From Ostrinia nubilalis (lineage: Eukaryota; Arthropoda; Insecta; Lepidoptera; Crambidae), in assembly GCF_963855985.1 (NCBI RefSeq), contig NC_087118.1, forward strand, positions 5,332,001-5,396,000: DNA of 64,000 nucleotides. Reading direction: 5' to 3'. Position 1 is the first letter of the stretch. Each line of letters begins with the position of its first letter. Positions 10,960-21,742 of the stretch are shown one piece after another. The translations under genes were made by a program, and so were the position numbers. The notes under the pieces are model-generated. The model worked only from the letters and a program-made list of their open reading frames with translations, made no database searches and had not been told where the DNA came from.

Positions 10960-12995
10960 ATTTACGTAGCGAAGATGACATATCAACGCTGGCCCCGGAT
11001 GAACGTGACAGGTTGTGACTGAATCTGTTAATAGAGGAGAAATGACCCAGATTTGTCCTAAAACCATTTGCTTTAAACGGCAGATACCTGGACAACCGAG
11101 CTAGTTTGAAGGGAACATTGAAATAATGCCAAGATCCCGAGCTTTGCTTTGACGATTCAAAACCTGGTCATTCAATTTGTACTCAGAACTTATTTTGTTT
11201 GATTTTCTAGTAAATGTCAAGACAAAACATTTTGCAGTATTTAGAAACATCCGATTTTCTGAGCACCACCGAGAGACCGTGTCGAGATCGTTTTGTAGGG
11301 TTTCAGCTTCATTCGGACCACGGATAGAAGAGTAAATCTTAAGATCATCAGCATACAATAGACATGGGCTCCTGAGATCGTCTACCAGGTCATTGATAAA
11401 AATGTTAAAGAGCAAAGGCCCTAAATGCGAGCCTTGAGGTACACCTGAGGTAACATTGGCCGGTTCCGAGATCTCACCCTTCAGGGCCACAAGCTGACTT
11501 CTACGAGATAGGTACGATTCAACCCAGCGAAGCAATGAGCCATGTATACCCATAGTCTCCAGTTTTAGACATAGTATAACGTGATTTACCTTATCAAACG
11601 CTTTTGAGAAGTCTGTGTAAATAGAGTCCACTTGGATATTTCTAGCAAAAGCTTCACATAGGTAATTCTTGTACTCTAGTAGATTTGATTTTTTAATAAA
11701 GCCATGTTGCCGACTAGAAAGCAACGGGAAAACATGAGAGTAAATGGAATCATAGACTAAGGATTCGAAAAGCTTGGGACAACAAAATAAGATGCTAATA
11801 GGTCTATAATTTTCGCACAAAGATCTATCACCGCCTTTATACAGTGTGTCCGGGCATGTAGTGATCAAACTTTAAGGGCATAATCTATGGACAATTTTAT
11901 CTATGAAAATACTTCAAATTTGGGGCCTGACCCATTTCTCGAAAAATTACATCGATTTAAGTTTTTAATTTTTAGTTTACACCTCTTCTTTAAAAAACAA
12001 GTGTAAGCGTGGGTAGCTTAACATTAATAGGCAAATATTTTATATCATGCGATAGCCAATAAAATTATCTATTAGTAGAAGAAGAAAGCAGACACAAGTT
12101 TCATACATTTTATTGGAGTGAGAATGGATTTAATTAGAAAAATACATTACTTTTTTCACTTCTTTTTCAGTTATTTTCCAACACAAGAAAAACCAGGTCG
12201 TTAAGGTATGTTTTATTTGCATTGTATTATTAGTATTTGAGCTATTCTACAAAACGAATGTAAATTTATTAGTCTACGTCTATTAGTTTCGAAGTAATTG
12301 TTGAACAAAGATACCCCTTCCCAGCGGTTTCCATAGCGCACGCGACATGCGAAAATGCACTGCCTGAAAGAATCACACAACCTATTCCGATTACTATGGA
12401 AACCGCTGGGAAGGGGTATTTTTGTTCAACAATTACGTCGAAATTAATAGACTTAGACGAATAAATTTACATTCGTTTTGTAGAAAAGCTAAAATACTAA
12501 AAATACAATGCAACTAAAACATACCTAAACGACCTGGTTTTTCTTGTGTTGGGAAATAATTGAAAAAGAAGTGAAAAAAGTAATGTATTTTTCTAATTAA
12601 ATCCATTCTTACTCCAATAAAATGTATGAAACTTGTGTCTGTTTTCTACTTCTACTAGTAGATAATTTTATTGGCTATCGCATGATATAAAATATTTGCT
12701 TATTAATGTTAAGTTACCCACGCTTTCACTTGTTTTTGAAGGAAGAGGTGAAAACTTAAAATTAAAAACTTAAATCCTTGTAAATATGCGAGAAATGAGT
12801 CAAGCCCCAAATTTAAAGTATTTTCACCGATAAAATTGTCCATAGATTACGCCCTTAAAGTTTGACCACTACATGCCCGGACACACTGTATATGGGAACG
12901 ATATGGGCACTTTTCCAAGAATCGGGAAAGATACCTGAACTTAACGAGAGGTTGAATAATAAATATAATGGGAGAGACAACTATTGTATTTACAA
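10960..12995 (-). pseudogene. Jockey-like LINE reverse transcriptase fragment, split by a foldback
   Basis: On the minus strand the fragment begins near 12990 with an RT segment like 'SLSSGIFPDSWK'. It is interrupted at 12888-11842 by a foldback and resumes in the same frame with YRPISIL, TDFSKAFDKV, GVPQGS and the catalytic YADD box. The frame ends near 11101. A remnant of the element's extreme C-terminus follows at 11100-10960, so the segment between the RT thumb and the C-terminus has been deleted. Endonuclease and ORF1 are absent (5' truncation). It would have copied the LINE RNA at a nicked target; it is now dead. Confidence 0.75.
11842..12888. mobile_element. Palindromic foldback element with TA target duplication
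   Basis: The ends are CAGTGTGTCCGGGCATG and its complement, flanked by TA. The two ~500-bp arms are almost perfectly complementary around a centre near 12365. Removing the element plus one TA brings the LINE reverse transcriptase frame back into register, which independently fixes the boundaries. The TA duplication and CAGT ends suggest a non-autonomous Tc1/mariner-group element. No transposase ORF. Confidence 0.8.
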
Positions 12996-12999
12996 CTGT

Positions 13000-13452
13000 A
13001 CTGTATTTACAATATTTTATAGTCATCGTTTTAGAGCGTTTTGAATTTTTGCGTTGATTTAGAATTTTTCACAGTTTAGAGGCAATTAGATTTAAGAAGT
13101 GTTTGATATGAATTTCAACTTTAATATCTCTACGCGTTCATGTGAAAAATGGTAGGTAATAAGTTTATAATTATTAAAAAAATATTTTATGTCATGTAAG
13201 CAAAAATAATATTTTAATATTTTATGTAACTTCAAATTTATCATTTTCGCAATTTTTCCTTTATTACTATATAACGTTGCTTCGTGCCGAATTTCAAGAT
13301 TCTGAGTTCACGGGAAGTACCTTGTAGGTTTTGATTCCCTAGCGTGTGATGGAAATTCGTCTAAGGTGTCGGTATAAACTGCTGTATCTTTTGATCGCGT
13401 TAACTTAGAAATTTGATTTTTTCACTGCTTAAAGGGACAATAGACCTAGGTA
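13000..13452. repeat. Left part of an interspersed repeat interrupted by mariner
   Basis: The segment 13005-13125 recurs at about 56045-56160, and 'gcttaaagggacaatagacc' recurs at about 17043. 'cttcgtgccgaatttcaag' recurs near 14899. It is a non-coding repeat family that also continues at 14749-15120. Confidence 0.6.
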
Positions 13453-14746
13453 CTAGGGCACTATTTAAGTTGTGAGCCTCGACAACATAACGTGTTGTTA
13501 GACGACATCTGATACTTTTAATGAAAAGTTTGACATTTTTGACTACAACCTTATTCAAAACTTTTTATCATTTGAGCACGTTTTGTATTATTAACATTGA
13601 ATTGAAAATTATCTTGACTACAAAAACATGGAATTGACTTGCGGAAATTTTCGCACGAAGATTTATTATGACTTTCGACGTGGTTAATCAATACAAAACT
13701 GAAGCGGTCAGCTAAATTTCACTTTTGGTCATAAAGATCTATCCTTTACCATTGTAAAACGCTAGTTTAAGAAGTATGATATTGTATGTCATTGGCTCAC
13801 CAGTGAACTTTGCGAAAGTCGTCCAAAATGACTAATAGTGGCGGAAAACATTGATGTTGTCAGAAAAATGGAAGAGAAACCTCGACATGTGATATATCGT
13901 AGGATTGAGATAATCCTAGGCATTAATTCCACTAGCAGTAATATAATATTGTATGACCATATTATGGTTAATACGTTTTTTTCTCGCTGGATGTCACAAA
14001 ATTTTTCAAACGCTCAATAGGACGCTTGTGTCGTTTAATCCTTGGAAATGTTTGATAAATACGTTCAAAAAGCTGTAAAAGCCGTTTTTAAAATTGTGAC
14101 AGTTGACGAATTAAGGATCTATGCATAATAATCCTGAAAATAAACAGCTATCGACTATGGAGGTGTTTTAAGATGAACCAATTCCAACAAAAGTCCCATG
14201 CGCTCGGAACACTTTGAAACTTACGGTCGCCTATTTTTCCGAAATTTCCGATTATATGACAGAAACGTTACTAGAGAAATTTAGAATGGTTAATTCTTAA
14301 TAGTAAACAGCCACTTTTTTTCCAAAAGTCTTCAGTTTAATAAAGGAAACTGACCAGCATAGTCGAATCGCCATTCGTGACGAAAATGTGAGCTTTTACA
14401 CGTCTCGTCAAACAACTGACTATTTGAACACTCAAAATATGAAATAAACAGGTCCAACGCTACAAAATTCTTGCTTGGAATCTAAACACTTCTTTTGGTA
14501 CCCATATATTAAAATTAAACGCGTGAACAGCGATTTATGTAGCCAGAAGCAACTGTCGGTGCGGTCAAAAACCATGCTTTGGAGGTGCCTCAAGCTGAGT
14601 GGAAAAAATGCTATGAAAAGTGTTTCGGACACATTAAAAAGTACATAAATCATGAAAGACAATACCAATAAACGCAATCAATACCATTTTAATAATAAAC
14701 TACTTTGTTTTCATAGTTAGGCTCACAACTTAAATAGTGTCCCACG
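13453..14746 (+). mobile_element. Decayed mariner-like transposon, 1294 bp, TA target duplication
   Basis: The ends C(T/G)(A/T)GGG(C/A)CACTATTTAAG are ~28-bp inverted repeats flanked by TA at 13451 and 14747. The length is standard for mariner. The plus strand carries a heavily broken transposase whose last segment (~14540-14671) still reads like the mariner C-terminus (KNHALEVPQAEWKKCYEK). Many stops and shifts make it inactive. A related uninterrupted repeat near 17043-17085 has a single TA at the equivalent point. Confidence 0.8.
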
Positions 14747-14748
14747 TA

Positions 14749-15358
14749 TTTGGTATAAATTTCAATTTGATACCTTTATTCGTTCGTGAGTAATAAGGTA
14801 GTAAGTTTCATTTTATTAAAATATTTTTATTATATTATATAACTAAAAAAATGTGATTTTCGCAATTTTTCCTATAACTGCATTATATGACAATGCTTCG
14901 TGCCAAATTTCAAGATTCTGAGTTTACGGGAAGTATCCTGTAGGTTTTGATTCCTTTGCGAGTGTCGAAAAGGACATCATCCATATTGGTCCAAAATCAA
15001 AAGTGCCGGCCAAAAAATAAAAATGCTGTATTCTGATAGAACACGTCCGCCTTAGCATTTGTTACTATGGCACCAAAGCTGTAGCACCACTGTGCATCGT
15101 AGTATTTGAGTTCTAAAAGTCTGTCTTTTTAACATTTACGATTGAACTATTTACTAAAACAAATGAAGTATCTTGCCGAAACATGGCGTTTTTAATATGT
15201 TTTGGTTAACACGATGTACTTATTGTCGTTCACATACACTGCATACCCAAAAAAATGCACCATGGGTACCTACAAACAATAAAAAGGAATGTTAAAACTA
15301 GACGCGGCTTATCACTTCTAGGAATTAAACCAATAGCCTTACTCTACCGCCAAACAAT
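14749..15358. repeat. Interspersed repeat with one inverted 154-bp satellite-like unit
   Basis: The text resumes the repeat interrupted by mariner ('cttcgtgccaaatttcaag' near 14899). At about 14995-15115 it carries, inverted, one unit of the tandem array found at 16431-16950. No coding sequence. Confidence 0.65.
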
Positions 15359-15359
15359 G

Positions 15360-15979
15360 GGCACACCGCCGCACCGCACCACAACACCCCTTTTTTACGG
15401 GTAAAAATGCGTTGAATCGCATACCTACCCTGCGGGGACAGGGTCAGAAGGACGAGGCATACCCACTAAAAAGACCCCGATACTCCGTCGCTCGCCTTAA
15501 GTGGCAGGAAACTGTGGGGTTCCGGACAAAGCCTTCTGTACCACAGCCCCTCCCGGCCCTACAAACCCCCAGGACGGGGGGCGACAGGAGCAGCTAGGAG
15601 CACACAGCTGTTCTCGTCCGACGGTGGTGGTGACCTGTGCAATGCAGGTGGGGGCGCCACCGGCCCGCTGGCCATCACTGAGGAAAGAAAACTGGAGGCG
15701 ATCATATTGTCGCCTCCTTTGACCCCTCCGCCGTCGCCGGAGCGAGGGCGCGTCTGGATCATCCTCACGCTCTGGCTCGGCGGCCTCTTTCTGAGACATC
15801 ACCACAACACCCCTTTTTTACGTGCGTACCCCCACGCCACGCTTTGGCCGTAGCCTCACTTACATGGTCGCCCTCAACAGGGCAACTCCCTCCGAAACGG
15901 GCGAGCTCCGCACGCACTTCGGGTCACAGTGTTAGGAGGCAGACGCCCCCGCGTCCACATCCATGAAGCTCGCCGTCGT
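15360..15979. other. GC-rich stretch beside the R1-like gag remnant
   Basis: A direct repeat caccacaacacccctttt at about 15370 and 15799 brackets a GC-rich segment. It may be further LINE gag sequence or a short duplication. I could not find a conserved domain in any frame. Confidence 0.35.
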
Positions 15980-16380
15980 GTCGGCTCACTGCACCAGCAT
16001 CGGCTTTTGCGGCTCACTGCACCAGCATCGGCTTTTGCGGCTGAAGGCAATCTTTTGCCCCAATCATGTGCTCCACGGCCTTGCCAGCTGCTTCACATAA
16101 TAAGCAGCGGAGAACTTGGACCAAGCACACTTTGGCCTTATGGCCCTCTTCACTGCAGCGGAAACAGAGTCCATTGCGGTCAATGCCAGCGGCGCACTTG
16201 AAGGCCGTGTGGCCAGTGCCCTAACAGGCAACACGCCTTAATGGTCTCAGCTTCAACACTGTTACATGACAGGACGAGGAGTTTAGTGGCCGACTGACTT
16301 GGGTTGAACCGGAGACCGACCACACACCCTTCCCTCAACCCTTCACCGCTGGTCTCGCGCTCCACCCGCGTGTGTCGGTC
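15980..16380 (-). pseudogene. R1-clade LINE gag (ORF1) remnant with CCHC knuckles
   Basis: On the minus strand one frame reads three consecutive zinc knuckles: C..C-x-GTGHTAFKC (with a stop inside), CFRCSEEGHKAKVC and a longer CLLC..........H....DC. Triple CCHC arrays at the gag C-terminus are typical of R1/TRAS/SART-type LINEs and bind element RNA. A 28-bp tandem duplication (15983-16010 and 16011-16038) and at least one frameshift disrupt it. The GC-rich stretch upstream in gag orientation is annotated separately. Confidence 0.6.
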
Positions 16381-16430
16381 ACTGTCGGTTTATTTCTTTA
16401 GTACCGAGAGCGAAGTTGCCGTGTGTGTTC

Positions 16431-16950
16431 TCTCAGAATACAGCACATTTTTTTTTGGCCTGCACTTTTTGAATATGCACCAAAAATATATGAAAAGTGG
16501 ATGACTTTGATCTCAAATACTACGACGCACAGTGGTGCTACAGCTTTGGTGACATAGTAAAAAATGCTAAGGCGGACGTATTCTGTCAGAATACAGAACT
16601 TTTTTTTTATTGGCCGACACTTTTGATTTTGAACAAAAAATGTATGAATAGTCGATGATTTTTAGATCTCAAATACTCGACGCACAGTGGTGCTACAGCT
16701 TTGGTGCCGTAGTAACAAATGCTAAGGCAGACGTATTCTGTCAACATACAGCACTTTTTTTTGTTGGCTGGCACTTTTGATTTTGAACAAAAAATGTATG
16801 AATCGTCGATGATTTTTAGATCTCAAATACTCGACGCACAGTGGTGCTACAGCTTTGGTGCCATAGTAACAAATGCTAAGGCAGACGTATTCTGTCAGCA
16901 TGCAGCACTTTTTTTTGTTGGCCGGCACTTTTGATTTTGGACCAAGAATA
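16431..16950. repeat. 154-bp tandem array, about 3.4 units
   Basis: The unit boundary 'acgtattctg' recurs at 16586, 16740 and 16894, an exact 154-bp spacing. Each unit contains gcacagtggtgctacagc and an AT-rich half with a T-run. It is a minisatellite-like block at the edge of the repeat that begins near 13000. Confidence 0.85.
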
Positions 16951-17677
16951 TATGAAACGTGGATGATGTCCTTTGTTGAAAATATCGACATAATCGGCTG
17001 TATCTTTTGATTGGCTTGGCTTAGAAGTTTGATATTTTCACAGCTTAAAGGGACAATAGACCTGAGTATTTCATGTGAATTTCAGCTTGATACGTCCACG
17101 CGTTCTTGAGATAAAGGGTCTTGACAGACAGACAGACGGACAGTGAATTTGCACTCAAAATAGATGATTGTTCAATTAATACGGACAAAGAAGTAGCAGA
17201 CGCTTTTGATAAATTCTTCTCTAACATACCACTTGTTACCACTGCAAACTTGAACTCCTCATCTACTGAGGCTGAATTAATCCTTAAAGATCATGTACCT
17301 CCCTGTAACTCACAACTTACCTTTAAACACATCACTCCTTTGGATATTATAAAAGCTTTTAATATGCTAAATGTAAAAAATACTACTGATCTATGTGGAA
17401 TCTCTGTGAAGGTAGTCAAGCATATTATCCACATCATTGCCCCACAGTTGGCGATTATATTTAACAACTGTGTGGATAAGGGGGTCTTCCCGGACCTTAT
17501 GAAGCATAGCAAAGTTCTGCCGCTCTTTAAGTCTGGCAGCAGGCTCGACCCTGGTAATTTTAGGCCAATTTCAATCTTACCAGCTTTAAGTAAAATTTTT
17601 GAGAAAATTATACAAGAACAGCTTACGATCTATTTCACTTTAAATAAACTTTTTCATAGTGAACAGTATGGTTTTAC

Positions 17678-17970
17678 TATAATAATAATAATAATAAAAG
17701 TTTATTTAACAACTTTAACATTTTTTACATTGCTTACATTGCATTGTTGTACATACATTTCCTTAAAGACCCGTTTAATGCTAAGGTTGTACCGACATAC
17801 GCTTCAGTTCATAAAGTAACTAAGATTTCTACGCTAGGCTAAGCCTGTCATGTAGACAGTCTTTTGTCACAAGTTAACAAAATTATTTACATCATATGCG
17901 ACCTCAACTGTCAGTCCACAACGAAAAAGAAAATAAATGAAAATTATAATATTTATGCATAATTGGACCG

Positions 17971-18052
<82 letters not shown>

Positions 18053-18190
18053 GGGGGGGGGGGGTGTGGGGGTGTGGGGGTGTGTGTGTGTGTGCGTGCG
18101 CGAACGTACTTTGTTGTATACATATAGGTAAGAAGGTAAGATAATAATTATATTTAAGCCTATTAGCCCTACGAAGTCTAAGTCTTGGGG
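17678..18190. mobile_element. Insertion in LINE A with TAA-rich edge and GT microsatellite
   Basis: Comparison with copy B shows that the RT text is continuous across this point, so the segment is foreign. It starts (ATA)n-aaagtttattt, like the 3' tail of a LINE or SINE in reverse orientation, and contains a long (GT)n. No coding domain or clear target duplication was found. Confidence 0.6.
17969..18094. repeat. (GT)n microsatellite with a 15-nt G-run
   Basis: About 40 GT units pass into an uninterrupted G-run at about 18050-18064, then G-rich blocks separated by tgt. The G-rich strand could form quadruplex or Z-DNA. Confidence 0.9.
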
Positions 18191-19394
18191 TCTAAGGGTC
18201 GTTCCACTACCGACGCTGGTGCTACTCTCCTCAAACATATTTTTGGGGCTTGGGAGGATTCTCAGAATGCCTTAGGGGTGTTTTGCGACCTATCAAAGGC
18301 TTTCGATTGTGTTGAACATCAAACGCTAATTCGAAAACTAGAATATTACGGAGTCAGGGATTCAGCACTTTCATTAATTCTATCGTATCTCAGTGGCAGG
18401 ATTCAAAGAGTAGATATAAACGGAACTATTTTAATGTGGGTCACCCGTAAAAATGGGAGTTCCTCAAGGGTCCATTCTGGGTCCATTATTATTTCTCATC
18501 TATATAAATGATCTTTCATCATTTGTAAAGAACTCCTGTGAAATTGCCGACGACACATCTTTGATTTTTAATATTAATAGAAACAAGGCTAACTTTGACG
18601 ATGTAAATGATGCACTATCAAGAGTTCTAAGTTGGTTCACCGCAAACAATCTGCAGCTCAATGCTAAAAAAACAAAATGTATTAAATTCACTCTGCCCAA
18701 CGTAAAATCTGTTGATACCCAAATAATATTGAATAATGATACAATTGAGCTTGTGGATACGACGATATTTTTGGGACTTACACTGGACTCTAAACTTCAG
18801 TGGGGACCCCATATAACAGCTCTAGCAAGTAGGCTTAGCTCAGCTGCTTTTGCAATTAAGAAAATAAGATCTCTAACTGATATTCCAACAGCTCGCTTAG
18901 TTTACTTTAGTTACTTTCATAGCCTGCTATCATATGGAATCTTACTATGGGGAAAGGCAGCTGATTTTGAAACTATATTCATCCTACAAAAAAGAGCTAT
19001 TAGGTCCATTTATAAATTGAAACCAAGAGCATCCCTCAGGGAGAAGTTTAAAGAAATTGGTATTCTCACGGCCGCCTCACAATACATCTTAAATTGTATT
19101 ATATTTGTTCACCAAAATATAAATAAATACTTGAAAAATAGCGACGTTCACAACTTTAACACGAGAAACAAAAATAAATTAGCTATACCTAATCTTAGAC
19201 TTCAAAAAGTATATGGTACTTTTATGGGACAGAGTATTCACTACTATAACAAAGTTCCTGAAGACTATAAAAAACTACCCATTAATAAATTTAAAAGTAT
19301 AGTTAAAGAACACTTACTAAAAAAACCTTAATGATAAATTACCTTGGAAATAAGTCTCTCAGGCTCTCACAATGTACCTAATTAATTGTATAGA

Positions 19395-20090
19395 TACATT
19401 AATAATAATAATAATTAGCCCCGCAGGGCAGCTTTGTGGCGAGCTGTTGGTGAGTAGCGACACCACGGGGCCAGTTGTTAATCCGAGTGCTCCCGAGAGT
19501 CGGTCAAGACCCTCGTCTTCGGCTTGCCGAAGTGGAATCCGAGAGGGTCTGCAGGACTTTCACATCTGGCTTGCCTTAACCGGCCGGCCAGAGTGGAGTC
19601 GCTAGAGCTATATGCTCCAGGGGTGGAAGTGTTAAAGGGCATAACGCCGCGAGTAACTCCGGAGAAAGCGCAGCACACCTCTCTACACCCCTGAGCTGGC
19701 AGACGCCAATGTTGCCCCTCAGTCCGGTCTATACGACCCATGACGCCAGGAGGGGCCCATTTAGTCGCTGGCTAGTCACCGCCTGCCATTTTTTCAGTCA
19801 GAGACTATGAACCAGGCAGGTGTCCCGTAGTCTCCATCCATAGCCTAGTAACCAGTCCCTCCATCCTTCATCCATAACCCTAGTCCATTCTCCAATAACT
19901 GCAATAGCTCCTGTGCACAGGCTGGGATGGTCTCTGGCTACATCCCATGATATAGTCAGAGACTAGATCCAGCATGTGCACCACTTTCACTTTTGTCGAT
20001 TATTTTGCGCTTAAAACGGCCTCTACGTGTTGGATCGGAAGCCTGTAAAGGACCGGGCCACTTTTGACCCGTGAGCTCCAAAGCGTACAA
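19395..20090. repeat. GC-rich interspersed block bracketed by (AAT)n
   Basis: A block starting gccccgcagggcagctttg is bounded on both sides by runs of AAT. It is GC-rich in an AT-rich setting. This looks like a non-LTR 3' region with an AAT tail inserted into similar sequence. The family was not recognised. Confidence 0.45.
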
Positions 20091-20149
20091 ATAATAATAA
20101 TAATAAAATGTTTTATTTGACATTAGTTGCCATCTCTTTCTATTATATT

Positions 20150-20839
20150 ATGGTGCCTTGCTTTTCTGTCTGGAGTTTTCATACCTTGTCTACTAAATAG
20201 TTTTATATCTGGCACTTAGTCAGAAGGGTATCTTGGACTTGTCATGCTCACTAAAATGTCTTTGGGGTAGTGGCGTGTGAGGCGGGTCGCTACATTCCCT
20301 ACAATATGGTCGAGTGAAGCGATGGCTGGTTCACACGTCATGTCTGTGAACAGGCGCTGCCTTCGGGGACTGGTCAAGACAAGATATACCTACCTTAATT
20401 TTTTTAACATAACAATTAACAATCAACTTAGACAGTGGCACGGCACTAAATATAAGTATATACAATTTATTTAAAACTACCACACGGTTTTGTTATGGTG
20501 CCTTGCTTTTCTCTCTAGAGTTTTCTTGCCTTGTCTCCTAAATAGTTTTATATCTGGCACTTAGCCAGAAGGATATCTTAGACTTGTCATGCTCACTAAA
20601 ATGTCTCTGGGGTAGTGGCGTGTGAGGCGGGTCGTTACATTCCCTATAATATGGTCGAGTGAAGCGATGGCTGGTTCACACGTCATGTCTGTGAACAGGA
20701 GCTACCTTCGGGGACTGATCAAGAAAGATATACCTGACATAAAATATATGTATCAAAACGCAACAATTAACCTAGAAATTAGCACGGCACTAAAGAAATA
20801 TATTCAAAACTGCCACGCGGTCTCGTGCTAGATGGGCGT
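20150..20839. repeat. 345-bp tandem duplication in the LINE 3' UTR
   Basis: Copies start at 20150 and 20495 with atggtgccttgcttttct. A third related segment is in the 3' UTR of copy B (~24780-24920, 'aagcgatggctggttcac'). Confidence 0.8.
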
Positions 20840-21104
20840 CTTAAAGGCCACCTTATATAAACGGTGGTGGTAAGTAACTTGCTTCTGAATGTATTTAACT
20901 TCCTACTTTTTTATATTTTTTTATATTTTTAAACCGGCAGACAGTGGTGACTGAGTTTGTTGTGGCGCTTCTTCTCAGCACTTGCCAAATGTTTGTCTCG
21001 AAGCGCTGGTAGGGCAAAAAAAAGAATGAGACATGTATAGGCTCCTTAAGAGCATTATTTGACGATTTGCAAGAACTAATTTAATTAGTCTAAACAAATA
21101 AAGA

Positions 21105-21255
21105 TAATTTCGATTTTGATTTCGATTTCGATTTCGATTTCGATTTCGATTTCGATTTCGATTTCGATTTCGATTTCGATTTCGATTTCGATTTCGATTT
21201 CGATTTCGATTTCGATTTCGATTTCGATTTCGATTTCGATTTTGATTTTGACAAC
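21105..21255 (+). repeat. (GATTTC)n hexanucleotide tail of LINE A
   Basis: About 23 uninterrupted GATTTC/GATTTT units follow aaataaagataattt. The same family's other copies end in short GACTTT (25303-25320) and TTTTGA (43132-43155) runs, so this is an expanded 3' tail. Long acidic or Asn/Arg ORFs across it are artefacts. Confidence 0.9.
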
Positions 21256-21299
21256 AAAGTGATCCTATAAGGGTTCCGTTTTTTCCTTCCCAAAAACGC

Positions 21300-21565
21300 A
21301 AAAAGATAGTAATTTGTAGAGACTGGAACATCAATACTTTATCAAACACTAATATCGCTGTCGAACTACAACAAGTCTTACAAAATTGCAATTTGGAATA
21401 AAAGATAAATGAACCCACAAGAATTACAAACAACACCAAAACCTGCATAGATCAAATAGCAACCAATATAAAAAGTAGCACATCCAGTATTCATGAATTG
21501 GGTATCTGATCATACAGCTCAAGTGCTTAGAATTCCAATCAAAGAAAGAAAGAGACCTATAGCTT
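21300..21565 (+). pseudogene. LINE endonuclease C-terminal fragment
   Basis: With frameshifts, the plus strand reads like the end of an APE-type endonuclease: NEPTRI, TCIDQIATNI and GISDHTAQ, i.e. the EPTR and SDH landmarks. The fragment sits between the tail of LINE A and the ORF of LINE B and resembles neither closely. Confidence 0.55.
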
Positions 21566-21742
21566 TAAGTTGACTGTAGATACAATGTATCTCTCTAAAA
21601 AATTGAAGAATAAATTAGCCTCATTGTTTGCATACAATATTAAATGTAATTATATTAATAAAACTGATCATAGTCAGGGTACTAATAATTTGATATCTCA
21701 GTATGTAAATAGTAACAATATTATGACTGTACCTACTACTAG

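Larger units (their letters stand above)
17142..19331 (+). pseudogene. LINE copy A: CR1/L2-like reverse transcriptase, 5' truncated and broken
   Basis: The sequence begins inside the linker between endonuclease and RT and runs to the natural stop at 19331. Motifs in order are [34 protein letters not shown] and a damaged active site, then the typical C-terminal region (SYGILLWGKA, LQKRAIRSIY). Three lesions are visible: a ~515-bp insertion at 17678-18190; a frameshift shortly before GVPQGS (~18435); and a 9-nt deletion that leaves CEIADDTS where copy B has CEIVLFADDTS. It belongs to the same family as copies B and D. Confidence 0.8.
19332..21290 (+). other. 3' untranslated region of LINE A, expanded by insertions
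   Basis: The region between the LINE stop and its hexanucleotide tail is about three times longer than the equivalent in copy B. It contains a GC-rich block (19395-20090), a 345-bp tandem duplication and the tail array, annotated separately. The motif 'cttctcagcacttgccaaat' shared with copies B and D identifies it as this family's 3' end. Confidence 0.65.

Noticed and set aside
12862..14020. Small ORFs (60 residues) at 12862-13044 and 13838-14020
   Set aside because: They fall across a foldback edge and in the decayed mariner, without conserved residues of their own.
16431..16950. CRISPR array
   Set aside because: Units are contiguous 154-bp tandem repeats without spacers, and the genome is eukaryotic.
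20975..21448. 157-residue minus-strand ORF of Asn-Arg repeats
   Set aside because: Translation of the GATTTC tail of LINE A.
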